Both the position numbers and the translations under genes were made by a program. Positions 33,333 to 44,580 of a DNA stretch of 64,000 bases are shown here, in pieces. Position 1 is the first letter of the stretch, and each line of letters opens with the position of its first letter. The stretch is from Pararge aegeria (Eukaryota; Arthropoda; Insecta; Lepidoptera; Nymphalidae). The notes under the pieces are model-generated. The model did no database searches. It was not told the DNA's origin and saw only the letters and a list, made by a program, of their open reading frames with translations. The stretch covers positions 15,356,921 to 15,420,920 of the forward strand of contig NC_053194.1 in NCBI RefSeq assembly GCF_905163445.1. The letters are read 5' to 3'.

Positions 33333-33417
33333 TTAAAATTAAAAATGTTTTCAAAAATTTCATCTTTCGCCTTATTCTACGTTCGTAGGTTATGTATTCA
33401 ATACATTGAAAGTTTTA
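33333..33417. repeat. 85-bp exact dispersed duplicate, first copy
   Basis: All 85 bases are identical to 35172-35256, in the same orientation. 'ggcgtaa' upstream is also shared, after which the two flanks differ. Confidence 0.9.
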
Positions 33418-33510
33418 GTATTTATTATATGGTATATAATATATTATTATGTTTTTTATTATACGTTACATGCATTTGTGTAAATTAGTTTATGAAAAAT
33501 AATTGTATAA

Positions 33511-33793
33511 TCTTAATATATATAAATCTCCTGTCACGATGTTTGTCCGCGATGGACTCCTAAACTACTGAACCGATTTTAAATTAAATTGGCACACCGT
33601 GAGCAGTCTGGTCCAACTTAAGAGATAGGATAGCTTAGATCTTTAATTATAGTCGCAATTTTATTTTATTGCAAATTATTTGTCTTTAATTAATTGACAG
33701 TCACATGATACTACTATACTCATTTAAGGCTTAGCGATACTGAATACTTTAAAAACAAAATCAAACGCAGACGAAGTCGCGGGCAACAGTTAG
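33511..33793 (+). mobile_element. Non-autonomous Helitron-like element
   Basis: Begins A|TCTTAATATATATAAATCTC and ends gaagtcgcgggcaacagTTAG|T, the CTAG terminus having changed to TTAG. The 3' part ('aggcttagcgatactgaata') matches the 50486-50921 copy. Confidence 0.72.
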
Positions 33794-34198
33794 TGCTTTA
33801 TAAAAAAAACTTGCATTGAAGGAGGATGGCGGTTCTAAGCTCTATATTATGTATCTTTCATAAGAAAAAGGACCCATATCCAGTAGTGATATTCAATTTG
33901 TAAGCCTTGGATGGTGATAAAAAAATCCATTCTAAACAGCACGTATTTTTTAAAAATATTCTTATTCTTTTGATTGTTTATTCGTTACTTATATCCTGGA
34001 GGCCATAGGATATTTTTTATCCCAGTGAAACAAAAAAGACAAAATCGCGGACAAAAGCTTGTAAAAGGTAGAAATTAATTTGTAATATCCTCATGACTCA
34101 ATCCATTACATTTAACCCATTACGAAACAAAACACGTTATCGTTTTCATTTTCTTAGCTTTTTCTGGAATACTAACATTAAGATTTTTCAAGCAAACC
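33794..34198. other. Unassigned, with a Helitron-like 3' end
   Basis: 34027-34057 contains 'aaaatcgcggacaaaagctt', a degraded Helitron-like end. The rest is unassigned. Confidence 0.4.
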
Positions 34199-34350
34199 CA
34201 TGAATGAATGAATGAATGAATACACTTTATTGTACACCAAAGAAACAAAAAGTAGTTACAAAGATATAAATACAAATCAAGAGAGTACCATTTTGGTGGC
34301 CTTATCGCTACATAGCGATTTCTTCCAGGCAACCAATGGCGTAAAAGGAA
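34199..34350 (-). repeat. LINE-H 3' end with conserved hairpin and AATG tail
   Basis: On the minus strand: 'ggttgcctggaagaaatcgc' into the stem at 34304-34310/34313-34319, 'aaggccaccaaaatgg', 'tggtgtacaataaagtg' and a tail of about five attc units. It is the cleanest member of the family here. Confidence 0.8.
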
Positions 34351-34414
34351 AAAACATAGAAAAGAGGTATGTGGTGCAATAAATAAGATTTAAAAATTAT
34401 ACAAATATATAAAT

Positions 34415-34490
34415 ATAAATAAAATATATATATATATATAAATATAACTATAATATATATATAAATATATATATATATAAATATATTACA
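34415..34490. repeat. TA-rich microsatellite
   Basis: Compound TATA/ATAAATATA repeats. Confidence 0.8.
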
Positions 34491-34680
34491 TATAACATCC
34501 CCAATTAGTATTTTATGTAACAACGAAGTAAAAACAACAGTTCAAAACTTCACAATGGCATTTTCGGGTGTGTAACGGCTTGCGGTACAATAAAACACAA
34601 GGTTACCAACGAATTAGACAATTGCGTTGATGCCGCACCTTCGTGACGGGAACTATTTTTTAAATATATATAAAATTTTG

Positions 34681-35118
34681 ACGACCTCCCCGGCGCAGCG
34701 GTGAGCGCTGTAAATTTAAGTAGGAGGTCCCAGGTTCGTTCTACGGCAGAGGAAATTTAGGAATGTATATCTTCTTTATTTTCTCTGGTTTTGTCTGGTG
34801 GGAGGCTTCTACCGTGGCTAGCTCAGCGATTTAGCGTTCCGATACGCTAGTGTCTTCTTTATTTTCTCTGGTTTTGTCTGGTGGGAGGCTTCTACCGTGG
34901 CTAGCTCAGCGATTTAGCGTTCCGATACGCTAGTGTCTTCTTTATTTTCTCTGGTTTTATCTGGTGGGAGGCTTCTACCGTGGCTAGCTCAGCGATTTAG
35001 CGTTCCGATACGCTAGTGGTACGGGTTAAATATAACTGCCAGATCCCTAACAGTTAGCCGATACCATTCTAGACTATATCATCACTTACTAACTAACTTG
35101 TAATGTAATAAAAAAAAA
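34681..35118 (+). repeat. SINE-2 copy with internal 83-bp triplication
   Basis: It starts gacgacctccccggcgcagc with a box B-like 'aggttcgttc', and includes the usual body and A-rich tail. The central body is a tandem array of three 83-bp units (34770-34852, 34853-34935, 34936-35018), identical except for a single G-to-A change noticed in the third. Other SINE-2 copies have one unit only. Confidence 0.9.
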
Positions 35119-35171
35119 CGTGTGTGTATATGAACACGCGTTAGAAGTTACACTCCTTTGGCGTAACAAGA

Positions 35172-35256
35172 TTAAAATTAAAAATGTTTTCAAAAATTTC
35201 ATCTTTCGCCTTATTCTACGTTCGTAGGTTATGTATTCAATACATTGAAAGTTTTA
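35172..35256. repeat. 85-bp exact dispersed duplicate, second copy
   Basis: Identical to 33333-33417. Confidence 0.9.
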
Positions 35257-35439
35257 TTATAACGCATTATCAATTACTTATTTAGTAAGTTAAATAAAGT
35301 TTATTTAAATATCACAAAAAATATATTACTATATAATTAAAGAAATGGACATAACCTTGAAATAAATTTGGAAAACTAATAGAGTCATTATCGGACAACC
35401 AACATTAAAATTTGAGATTTATGTACAATTGAACCAATC

Positions 35440-35700
35440 GAATCACCGGCATGCGCCCGCAGACTTTGACAATTGAAAGTGTAAACTGTCAAACCTTATA
35501 GCTAACTTCAGGGTGTCGGTTTTTAGTGACGATGAGCGCGCGCATCGTAAAAATTTACTCTCATCCTTTTTTCCTAACGCACCAAAAGAAGTATTAAAGT
35601 TAAGTACAAAATTACTTTCTGCAGTGTACAGCAAGTTTTACTTTTCAAACCAGCTAAGGTGCGGACACACGTGCAGGCAGTGTGAACAAAGTCCTTGACA
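35440..35700 (+). repeat. Repeat F copy
   Basis: It shares 'gcccgcagacttt', 'aaaccttatagctaacttca', 'ggtgtcggttttt' and 'cctaacgc...aaagaagtat' with 61195-61455. The class is unknown. A 61-codon frame at 35513 is not conserved in the other copy, so I do not call a gene. Confidence 0.7.
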
Positions 35701-35753
35701 CACAGATTAAGTGGTAGAAATTAATTAAAATAACACTGCACGGGTCATTATAT

Positions 35754-35810
35754 AAAAATGTCAGAGGTCTTGTGTAAATATACATTCTGTGTTAGACCTT
35801 TGACATTTTT
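35754..35810. repeat. 17-bp hairpin, one mismatch
   Basis: aaaaatgtcagaggtct (35754-35770) pairs with 35794-35810 across a 23-nt loop with one mismatch. Confidence 0.7.
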
Positions 35811-37585
35811 GTTACAATAATAATTGCTTTTTACTTGACCGAAAAGAAGATTTGGTAATTTAAGCTACAAGATCGATGCTTAGTATTTTATAGACGAAAT
35901 ATTTATTTGTAATCAATACATTTTGAACCTACTGAACCGATTTCAATAATTCTTTCACCTTCCCAAAACCTTATAATATTTAATTCTGAGGTAACATATT
36001 ATTGTAGTAGCAGTAAAATAACGGTGAGACCAGGAAAAGATATAGATTTATATAAAATTATCCCTTTATTAATTTACTTTCAAGCTGTCGTAATTGTTAC
36101 AATATGATATACCTCACCACCTCTCGAATCACCCTTCGACTCTCGCCAGAACGAACCAACCCGCCAAGCAACCAAAAACCCCTTCCCGCCAAAAACTCAC
36201 AGCCGTTCAGTCAGGATCCAATCAATTTGATTGGTTCCCGCCGTTGAGCGTCTACCGGCGTTAACCAATCGGAGGGTGACCTTCTCGTTCAAAAATAAGA
36301 TTAAAATAAAAATTTAAAAAAAAAACAAACAAACAAGTGGAAATTACAAAGCTAATTAAATTAAAATCCTAACAATAGGCTTTATTTAATTTAAGTAATA
36401 ATTAGATTTTCGCATGAAATAATGGTATTTGTAAAGCAAGCTAAACAGATCGTCTATTGGCGTATCCAAATGGCCCAGACTCACAGAAAACCTATTTTTT
36501 TTAGTAAAATACGTCTTTAGTAAATTAGTAAAGCGGGAAACCATATAGAACGTCAACAAAAGGTGTTTACATTTATCGTTGTCGGTCTACCCTCATTCTA
36601 AATGGTAATGTGAATAAGTAACGATGTTGTAGCATTAATTGTGAATGTCAATATACTTATCTATTAGACTAACCAAGCATACATTTTTTTAACGGCTGGG
36701 TGTGATGTATATTACGTGTGATGAGTTAATAAATAAATAAAATAAATATAACCTAAGTTTCATAAATAAGCCACAGCAGCACATTTAATGTTGAAAAAAA
36801 AATATTAATTTCCATTATCGTTTTTAAGCCTAAAATATCAATCCTTATTACCTTGCTACTTAATCTTGAGCAAATAAACAAATAACGAGGTTTACTTATA
36901 GGGAAACCACGTTATTAGTTCGCGTAGCTCAGTTCGCTTAACAAATAAAAATATTTTCCGGAACGTAGGGGAGGTCTAATATCTGGTCAGGTTTCAACAC
37001 TCTTCTTTGCTCAGGTTCCTGGGTCAAGCAAAACTTGATAGGTAATTGGGATAGTTAGAAAATTGGTCTCCGCTTTCGTTGGATTAGTTAGGAAATTGGC
37101 CAAACATAGAACGCCAATATATAGGGGTAGTGACCAATTTAAAATCACGTTACCACCTTTTGGTAAAGCGGCGCGAGTGTAACTGTGGGGATCAGCCAGT
37201 CATAGATATAACTCTTTGAAGCTGTAGCGGTCTATAAAACCATCGAGTTTTTGAATGTGTCACAAATAATTAATATGTGTTAACAAACTTGTTCGATTAC
37301 TGAACCTGTATTGTACATAGCTTGTTACGCAATTGCATTTAAGGTTGCGCTGACCACGGGTTTTTCTTACAATCTTAATCTGATAATCGCTTTTCAATAT
37401 GTCGAATTTAATATGTAATTTGTATTGAAAGGCAATATACCTTTCCGTTTATGCATGTACTCATTTTATGTATTTGTATATATTTTTACTACTGTACTAA
37501 ATAAATAAATCAAAACATCCTCTGAATCAAGACTAAGCCAGAGAAAATTTATATATAATAAATTTCCTAATTGACCTTGATGATA
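35811..37585. other. About 1.8 kb without recognised genes
   Basis: 36100-36300 is GC-rich and has pyrimidine-rich tracts (gaaccaacccgccaagcaac). It could be part of an LTR or unique promoter-like DNA, but no long terminal repeat pair is visible. The rest is AT-rich. Confidence 0.35.
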
Positions 37586-37727
37586 TGGACGTGCATACTG
37601 GGTGTGCAATAAACTAGCAGATGATATAAAATGGAGAAAATCTAGTAAAGGTAACAAAAACTTAAGTTTTTTATCAATCGTAATTGAGATTTATCCAGAT
37701 TATATCATCTGCCCGCTTATGCCCTAC
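37586..37727. mobile_element. hAT MITE-B, degraded
   Basis: 'ggacgtgcatactgggtgtg', 'cagatgatataaaatggaga' and the inverse 'ttatatcatctgcccgctta' correspond to the two arms of MITE-B, both with many changes. Confidence 0.7.
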
Positions 37728-38363
37728 ACCGATGCAAGCTTCTCTCTGCTGAAGATCATACCCAGGGATTACATTACCACAGCGCTCGCTACTGCGCCGG
37801 GGTATATTGTGGGTAAAAAAAAGTTAGTTTTTACAAGACGCCAATACTAATAGTGGGCTAATAGACTGAGATTTTTATAGTTTTAATTGACGAACCAAGC
37901 AGATGGTAATTGGAAACAAGTATAAAATAGAAAGACTGTTGTTAAAGTTTACTTTTTTGCCACACCCACGCACTAAAAGCAACTATTGGCCAGCGTACTC
38001 TTAAGTCAAAAGTATTAATAACAATCGGTATGCAGCCCGACAGTATTTTGATGAAAGTAGCCGATACCATAGACAACAAAGCGGTATGACAGATACACAA
38101 TTACGACATTAGAACAGTATAGCTGTCACTCGTTTAAGGCATACTTTCAATAAAGCCGTTAAATCATCGAAGTTTTTGAAGATAACCGTTTATGTAATCG
38201 GTATCATAGACCGCGGTTTCACCTTTCTTCTTGTTAAATTCTGTTAGGAATCAATTCCAACCTAGCAACAAGGGGGTGCAATGTTCTTACAAAAGGCAAT
38301 TGTCACATTTGTTTTGGGTCATTTTGTCGTCTACCGTCGAACACTGACGTTGCGCCGCCATCA
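37728..38363. other. Unassigned sequence
   Basis: Nothing recognised. Confidence 0.35.
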
Positions 38364-38863
38364 AAATTCAAAAATCAAAAATGTTTTATTCATGTAGACC
38401 TTATCACAGGCACTTATGAAGTGTTAATACATTTAACATGTTACACTAATGTTAGTGATGATGATAACTGCATTCGTTAACTTAAAACTAAAGCTAGGGG
38501 GTTCCAAACGCACCCTGCAGGGCTAGCATGGGCGGGGGACACTTCTCCACGGGGAAAGGATATAACGTTTATCCCCTCACGCATTTATATCCACCCCCCG
38601 AGCATGGGCACACGGGTGGACAATATATCCACGGTGGATATAATAGGGGAAAGACGAACCCCCGGTAAATGTCACAAATTAATTATTCTAATCTGTGCTC
38701 ATGGTTTTGACAAATAAATATTTCGTTTTCTGTTTTGTTTTAGTTGTCTAAGTTTTTTATTGTTTTTTTTATCTATAAATGTTCCTCGTCTGCGGCTGTT
38801 TGTTTATATTATTTATTCTGGATTTTTCAAAGTGGTATAAAACCTACCTTTCGAGAAAATAAA

Positions 38864-39462
38864 ATGAGTGCAAAAATGTAAGTCTTCTATTATAAAATGT
38901 TTGAAAAAGTGACTACCTATTGATTTAGAAGCGTACCTAATGAATGAATGTTTTACAGTGAAAGTAAACAGAGACGTTAATCATCAAGATCCAATCCTGT
39001 TTACATATCAAATTATTGATCTTGTACTATTTTATTTAAAGTTGTGCTTGCCTTTTTCTATGGCCCATTAGTTGACAAATTTGTGTTTATTCAGATCAAG
39101 AAGTAATAAAATACAATTGCAAATGTTGGTAGATTTCATGCCAACCCACAACCACCTTGCCACTGGGGAATTCACAGGAACTCTTAGGAGCCAAAAGGGC
39201 AGACTCCCAGTGGCAAATCTTAGTCATTACTGAAGGAGCATGGGCCAGACGGGACGGTCAATCAGTGGAAACAGTTAAGTCAATTTTGCGGTAAAGTAAG
39301 CAAGTGCAAAAAATTTAAATTATTTATTAGTGTTGTTGGCATCAAACAAGTCTTGCATAATTTTTCTTTTATTTGCAGACGTGGCAGGACATTAAAAAAG
39401 CTGCAACAGCACGGGGACGCAGCACCACAGGCAACATATACATAGTATACATGTTGCTGTAA
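38864..39462 (+). pseudogene. Harbinger Myb/SANT-like DNA-binding gene, degenerate
   Basis: A plausible gene model: TATA-like tataaaa at 38836, ATG at 38864 in a 14-nt first exon ending at a perfect gtaagt donor, a second exon 39095-39274 and a third 39379-39462 ending in TAA. Exon 2 begins in frame with QLQMLVDFMPTHNHLATGEF, then shifts frame and recovers as LLKEHGPDGTVNQWK. Exon 3 reads TWQDIKKAATARGRSTTG. These blocks are the pattern of the Myb/SANT-type partner protein of Harbinger transposases, which binds the termini and helps nuclear import. There is an internal stop or frameshift and the second donor has lost its GT, so it is a pseudogene. Confidence 0.72.
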
Positions 39463-39913
39463 AGTCAACCAAGTGAAGAATTTATTTATTTTCCAGAGTA
39501 GGTATAGATGGAAGAATGCAGGATGCTCATTTATCACACAAAAATAAATTAAAAAGGATGAAAAGGTTAATTTAGAAATTTTATTAATTAAAATATGTAT
39601 TTATAAATCTTTCTCTTTTTTGTCGAGCAACTGTTAACAATCTTGTTTGATCCATATTTGATGTCTGATGTCGTTCTTCGCTCGTATTTACAAAATTTAC
39701 TGTCATTTGCTCCATTAGAGTTCTGAAATATACAAATTATATTATGCTCAATACTGTTGACCCAAATTAGTAGGGCAAATTGTATGTGAAAATGCAGGAT
39801 CAATGATTTATAAGGAACCATTATTATAAGATATAATTTTATAATATTACCAAACATTAATGTGCCCAATAATAATAAGTTATGGGAACTTAAATATTAT
39901 TTAAAGTATATAT

Positions 39914-41828
39914 TTACAATACACGCCTATAATGATGCATAATATTATAAAGTGTTATGCAGGCATATATAAGTGGAGATGCTTTTTCGGGACTGTAATG
40001 AAGCACCCAGGCAATCCCCAAGCTGCGAAATGTGTCTTTGAGGTACCTATTGGCCCTTTCCACACAGTTTCTTACTTGGCAGTGCCAGTTTGTGTACTTC
40101 TCTGCAGAACTATTTGGTGCAGCTTCTAAATCCGGAGTCATCATCCAAGGCCCTAGAGCATAGCCTGAGTCCCCAATAAAATTCTACTTTGTTATTTAAA
40201 CATGTAAATTAATTCCTACTTGTTTTGCTTTTTCAGATTTTCTCCAAGATTTTAATAAAATGTTGAATAGAAATATATGCACAATCCTACATTGTAATTT
40301 CGACGTGATGATTAACCCATGCCCATGTTAAATAATTTATCAGACATTTTTTTTTGTATTTTCTTATATTTCATTACTAAATACAGTATCTACTGCCAAG
40401 TTTTTGTACTAATTCCTCAAATAAACAATTTTATTATAATGAGACATTGTTTTTTGTATATTCATATAAATAATTTACCAGACTAGTCGTATACAACATA
40501 TGCACCAGAATCCTAGGCATGTAATTTCTAGGTAATTATGAGGAGTATAATATAATGATATAGGTAGGTGTGTAACTTTTTTTGATTTGCATTGTTTCCC
40601 TTTTATACTAGTAAATGGCAACAATAAGTAAAGTTTTGAAAGTTTGCACATTTTATTTAAAACATACATAAGATGTAGTACTGTCCGATTCTACTTTCAT
40701 ACAGCTGTATCTTTTCATATTTTACTTTAGAGTTAATAAATATGAATTGGTCATGGACACACACCACAATCTGTAAAACATATTTTAAAATTATTAACTT
40801 ACTTGATTGTTTAAGTTTTTGATAAACTCTAGATCTAAATAATTTGTCTTTACCAGTTGAACATCTATCGTGGATCTCCAGAGTCTGTTCCCGGGAATAA
40901 TATCTACTTTGGTCTAAAATGAAATGAAAAATAATTAAAGTACCTAGCATTGAATATCTTTGCTATGTACTTATACTGAAGTACTAAGTACTGACTAATA
41001 ATTTTATTATTAAAGTAAGTATATCTATATTTGATGAGGGGATGTCTGGCATTGCCAGACGGGTGATCAGTCCTATGTAAGGACCATTCCACCCTATTCC
41101 CCATGTTTGAGACACAGGTTTTACTGGTGTCCAGGCAGGGTCCCCCCTGAAACCTACCAGTCTCTGTGGTGAACCTAACAATATCCCCTAAGGTGAGGTT
41201 TGCTAGGTCTTCTTCACTTATTCTATCCTTACCTTGTAGTTCCCATCTTACCAACACGTACAAGGGGCACTCGGCTATAAAGTGAAAACTAGTTATCACA
41301 TCACTGCACTTTGAACAGGATGGGATTTATATTTACTAATGAGAATTATTAGGAAGTAAGTACCTATATATACTCACATACTGACAATAGCTCCAGTAAT
41401 TTGGGTCAGTTATTTGCTGACTGTGGTTTGAGCAACAGCCATGGTCTTGACCTGTCCCCGCTGATAACTACCGTCCGCTAAAAGCCTTAAAGATGTGAGA
41501 ACCTAGACAAAAAGTGATTAGCCATGCTTTTTTTTAAACCTATGTTCATATATAGATGATGTCTTTGCACAAGGTGATTTTAGGTACTTAATAACAACTT
41601 ACTTTTATGTGCACTGGTAGTCCATCGACAGCATTTAGTGGTTAGTGCCTCTTTAAGGTCCTCGCACGAGTACAGCACATAATTTTTACCCATCCGAAAC
41701 AAGTGTTGGAACTCTGCATCGGGAAATTCGAACGGATTACTGGCGTCACGTATAGATCGCCGGTGTAATTTTCGTTCAGATTTCTCCATTTCACTTGAAT
41801 AATAAGAGCCCCAGAAAGCACGAGACAT
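39914..41828 (-). pseudogene. Harbinger (HARBI1-like) DDE transposase, degenerate
   Basis: Four pieces with good splice signals are visible on the minus strand: 41828-41603 (ASNPFEFPDAEFQHLFRMGK; donor gtaagt), 41502-41378 (VLTSLRLLADGSYQRG; donor gtgagt), 40913-40803 (IHDRCS...KDKLFRSRVYQKLKQ, corresponding to the 'PGS.HDS' region; donor gtaagt) and 40183-39914 (FIGDSGYALGPWMMTP, VERANRYLKDTFRSLG, VLHYSPEKA, then stop). The GDSGY Asp and VERA Glu correspond to the second and third catalytic acids of the DDE_4 family. The segment expected to hold the first Asp was not found, an unrelated LINE fragment sits where it should be, and frameshifts occur in exon 1 and exon 3 plus a stop in exon 2. 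It is inactive. Confidence 0.85.
41040..41332 (-). repeat. LINE fragment inside the Harbinger element
   Basis: Minus-strand translation gives FHFIAECPLYVLVRWELQGK then DRISEEDLANLTLGDIVRFT and TGRF, which resembles the C-terminal end of I/Vingi/R1-type LINE ORF2 proteins after an RNase H domain. A short 3' UTR follows. It interrupts the transposase gene and must postdate the Harbinger element. Confidence 0.65.
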
Positions 41829-42617
41829 GTTTTTTTCGACTTTAATTCGTTAACAGGATTTTAAACCCACGTCTAAGGACGGGGATAAAATTGTCTCTTT
41901 CAAATGTCAAAAAAGGATAGTCTTTCCCCTTTCATTTCTTCCCATGCTATGGGCGGGGGATATATATCCACGAGAAATGTCAAACGGGGATAAATTTATC
42001 CTCTCCCCTGTTGCCGTGCTCTGGCAAGGGGAAAAGATAATTATATCCCTTGATAGAGGATATAATCGGGGGATATAATTTATATCTCCTGCCCGTGCTA
42101 GCCCTGCTGGTGTAAGAAGAGCCCACAACAAACTTGGCCAGTTTTTTTTTTGTTATCACCATCTCACAGTGTAGTTAATGTTGAGCTATCAAGTTATTGC
42201 AATTCATACCCAAGCTTTTTTATCATACATGTAATCCTCAATATTATAATAGGATTTTTCTCTATAAGCTTACATTTTATATCAACTTTGAACTTATTAA
42301 GAGACATCTCAGGGATTTCATCTGGTAATTTGTTATAAATGAATTACTAATTTTATGCAGCCTAGTAAACTGCACTACAAGTTTATTTTTACTTCTAATA
42401 TTAATATTGTTACAGTCATACATATTGTACAATTGTAATATTCTTCATACCGTCACCGTAGATCGTAAATTATTTGTTTTGTGCATATCTTCGTTTTTCG
42501 AGTAAAATTAAACCTATCAGTGTGAGATTCTGTCTGGATTCTGGAGACGGACATGGATTTATTTTTTTCGGAAAAAAATCCTATGTGCGTCCTGTTAAAC
42601 GAATCCCCCTTTCTTTC

Positions 42618-42763
42618 ATCAGCCTGTTTACGTCCCACTGTTGGGCACCTTTTTCATTGGACAGATGGTTAAGAGCAGATACCCAAAACACTGCTCCGGG
42701 TTGGTGGGCTTCTTTCTTTAAATAAATGAAATAAATGAGACCGAAATCGCGGGCAAGAGCTTG
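42618..42763 (-). repeat. Retroelement and Helitron-like scraps
   Basis: 42618-42720 ('ctgtttacgtcccactgttg', 'aacactgctccgggttgg') matches a recurrent lepidopteran repeat, minus orientation. 42730-42763 ('accgaaatcgcgggcaagag') is a Helitron-like 3' end, plus orientation. Confidence 0.5.
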
Positions 42764-43261
42764 TATAGTATAAATCTTACCTTAGGTTACTTGCTCAACA
42801 TTCCGGCAAGACATTTTCAAGAAAAGAGATTCCTCACCTGCAACAAGAAAAAATAGTACATGAACATGACGTTAAATGTCAATTACTCTGTAATGCTAAA
42901 CAGCCGAGGTTTCTTGACACCAATTATGTAATTTACTTGGCAGCCAGACTTTTTTTTACACAATTTTTTTCTCTTGACCTGAGGCCACGAAATGAGCAAG
43001 CAGTAAGCGGCAAGGCATTAAAGTAATATTTTTCTTACTAGTGTTACTATGTCAACAATCTTTTTAATACTAAGTTTAAAGTTTTTTTTTATCGCCATAT
43101 CTGTTTCTGTAATATTTTATGTAATAAGTCGCTCTCTTAAATTAGCTGTAAGTTCCTTTGATAACTTTAAAAAATATCCATCTTTTTTTAAGCTCAAAAA
43201 AAAATAATTGTCTACAATCATTAAAGTTAAGTTAAGTTTATCTTTACCAGTCAAAATCAAA
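42764..43261. other. AT-rich sequence without recognised features
   Basis: Nothing recognised. Confidence 0.35.
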
Positions 43262-43845
43262 TTTTATATGGGCCGGGCGGCCCGCTGCATTTTGTGACTT
43301 AAAAGTCAACATGACATCTATAGAAACCATCGTTATATTTCAGCCAATTTACAGAAATAGGATGGTACGCATGCAATGCATTCAACCGTTGCCATATGCC
43401 TTGCGACTTGCTAGTATCTGTGAAGAGTTATGTCCTTTATCTCCAACAATATTTATCAGATCTTCATTAAAATTACACAATACATGCTTGTTAGTATACA
43501 CTTTCAAATAAAGAAAGAATAATTAAAATCGGTTCAAATTTAACGGAGCTATGAAGTAAAATTGATAAAAACTTTCATCCCGTTTCACGGAGGAAACTTA
43601 TTGTTTATCGGGATAAAAATTAGCCGATATGTCGACCCTGAATACTAGCTACCAGTATACCAAATTTTATTTAAATCCGTTCAGTAGTTTTCACGTGATG
43701 CCCGGACAGACAGACAGACAGACAAAAATTAAATAAAAATCTGTTTTGGACTCAGTATCGATTATAAAGCATCCGTCGGTCAAAATTTTCAAAATATATT
43801 AAATGTACAGAAATCTTCCGGTTACAATTTTATTATAAGTATAGA
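43262..43845 (-). mobile_element. Diverged Helitron-like element
   Basis: On the minus strand it starts A|TCTATACTTATAATAAAATT, passes a cagacagacagac array at 43703-43725 and a segment equivalent to the interior of 13805-14218 (tctccaacaatatttatcag on plus). The 3' end near 43262-43290 (gggcggcccgctgc) no longer shows a clear CTRR. Confidence 0.6.
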
Positions 43846-44149
43846 TAACATTCCTTCATATTCTACTATTGAGCATGCGAAATGTAAAGTGCACAACAAG
43901 AACAACCATTAAATAAACAAGTCTGCAAAATCTTCTTAAGTGCATGCAGTGGTATTAAACCTCGCTCATAGCCTTCTCATAGTCAGTAAAGGTTATCAGA
44001 CTAAACCTAGGCTACCTTCGACTCTCAGGTAACGCCTAAGAAATCTTAATAACAACAGCTCAGCCTTCCGTGGTCTCCAAGGCATGGAAAGGCAAAGTGG
44101 GTCAGTAATCCATTTTCCAACGTGTGTTAATTTCTTTGAACTAGCTAGG
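43846..44149. other. Unassigned sequence
   Basis: Possibly the upstream part of the LINE end at 44150-44298. No coding motif is visible. Confidence 0.35.
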
Positions 44150-44298
44150 CTAGGCTTGCCGGCTTCTTCTCGGTAGAGTCTGCCTTCCGAACCGGTGGTA
44201 GAATCACTACAAACAGACAGACTTGACGTTTCAAAAGTGCTTATATTAGGAATACTTGAAATAAATGAATTTTGAATTTTGAATTTTGAATTTTGAAC
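44150..44298 (+). repeat. LINE 3' UTR with TTTTGAA tail
   Basis: 'ttgccggcttcttctcggta', 'cagacagacttgacgtttca', 'aaagtgcttatattagg' and 'aatacttgaaataaatg' are followed by four tandem TTTTGAA units. The same end, without tail, is at 29640-29727. Confidence 0.7.
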
Positions 44299-44580
44299 AT
44301 AATAATTAACCTCTCCTTGCCACACCCTTGAAGTCAGCATCCACTTATAAACCGCGTGTTTAGACGCCCCAAACAGATTATTATGTGTTCTTGCATAACA
44401 CAATCTAAGTGCAATGTCGCATTCTTATGGAAGTCATTCAACTATCGTCATATCGGTTTAACTTTAGAACATGCACTGATCACTTTCTCTATTAAATAAG
44501 TATGCTCTATGACAGGTTTATGACAGCTGCTCGACCGTTAGAACTCATCTACCTATTATTTTATCCACTACACTACACTT

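Larger units (their letters stand above)
38518..42106. mobile_element. PIF/Harbinger DNA transposon, 3589 bp
   Basis: The termini are CAGGGCTAGCATGGGC... and its inverse ...CCCGTGCTAGCCCTG, about 24 bp with a few mismatches. Flanks CTG (38515-38517 and 42107-42109) form a 3-bp duplication; removing the element and one CTG restores continuity of the interrupted LINE. It carries remnants of both Harbinger genes: a DDE transposase on the minus strand and a Myb/SANT-like gene on the plus strand, converging tail to tail. Both are damaged, so the copy is not autonomous. Confidence 0.93.
38364..42440 (-). mobile_element. LINE-2-related 3' end, split by the Harbinger insertion
   Basis: Two pieces, 38364-38517 and 42107-42440, are consecutive on the minus strand. 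The right piece holds the end of ORF2 (KLPDEIPEMSLNKFKVDIK, similar to the last residues of LINE-2 ORF2) and the start of the 3' UTR. The left piece holds the rest of the 3' UTR and a ttttgaattttga-type tail. It is clearly diverged from LINE-2 at 55118-60419 and therefore older. Confidence 0.85.

Noticed and set aside
34770..35018. CRISPR-like array
   Set aside because: The units are directly tandem without spacers and lie inside a SINE in a eukaryotic genome.
36040..36300. LTR of a retrotransposon
   Set aside because: The composition is suggestive, but no second copy and no gag-pol sequence lie nearby.
39914..40144. Functional single-exon transposase gene
   Set aside because: It is only the last exon of a degenerate transposase whose upstream parts carry frameshifts and a stop and lack the first catalytic Asp segment.
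43996..44403. 135-codon minus-strand frame as a gene
   Set aside because: It runs antisense through a LINE 3' UTR including its TTTTGAA tail.
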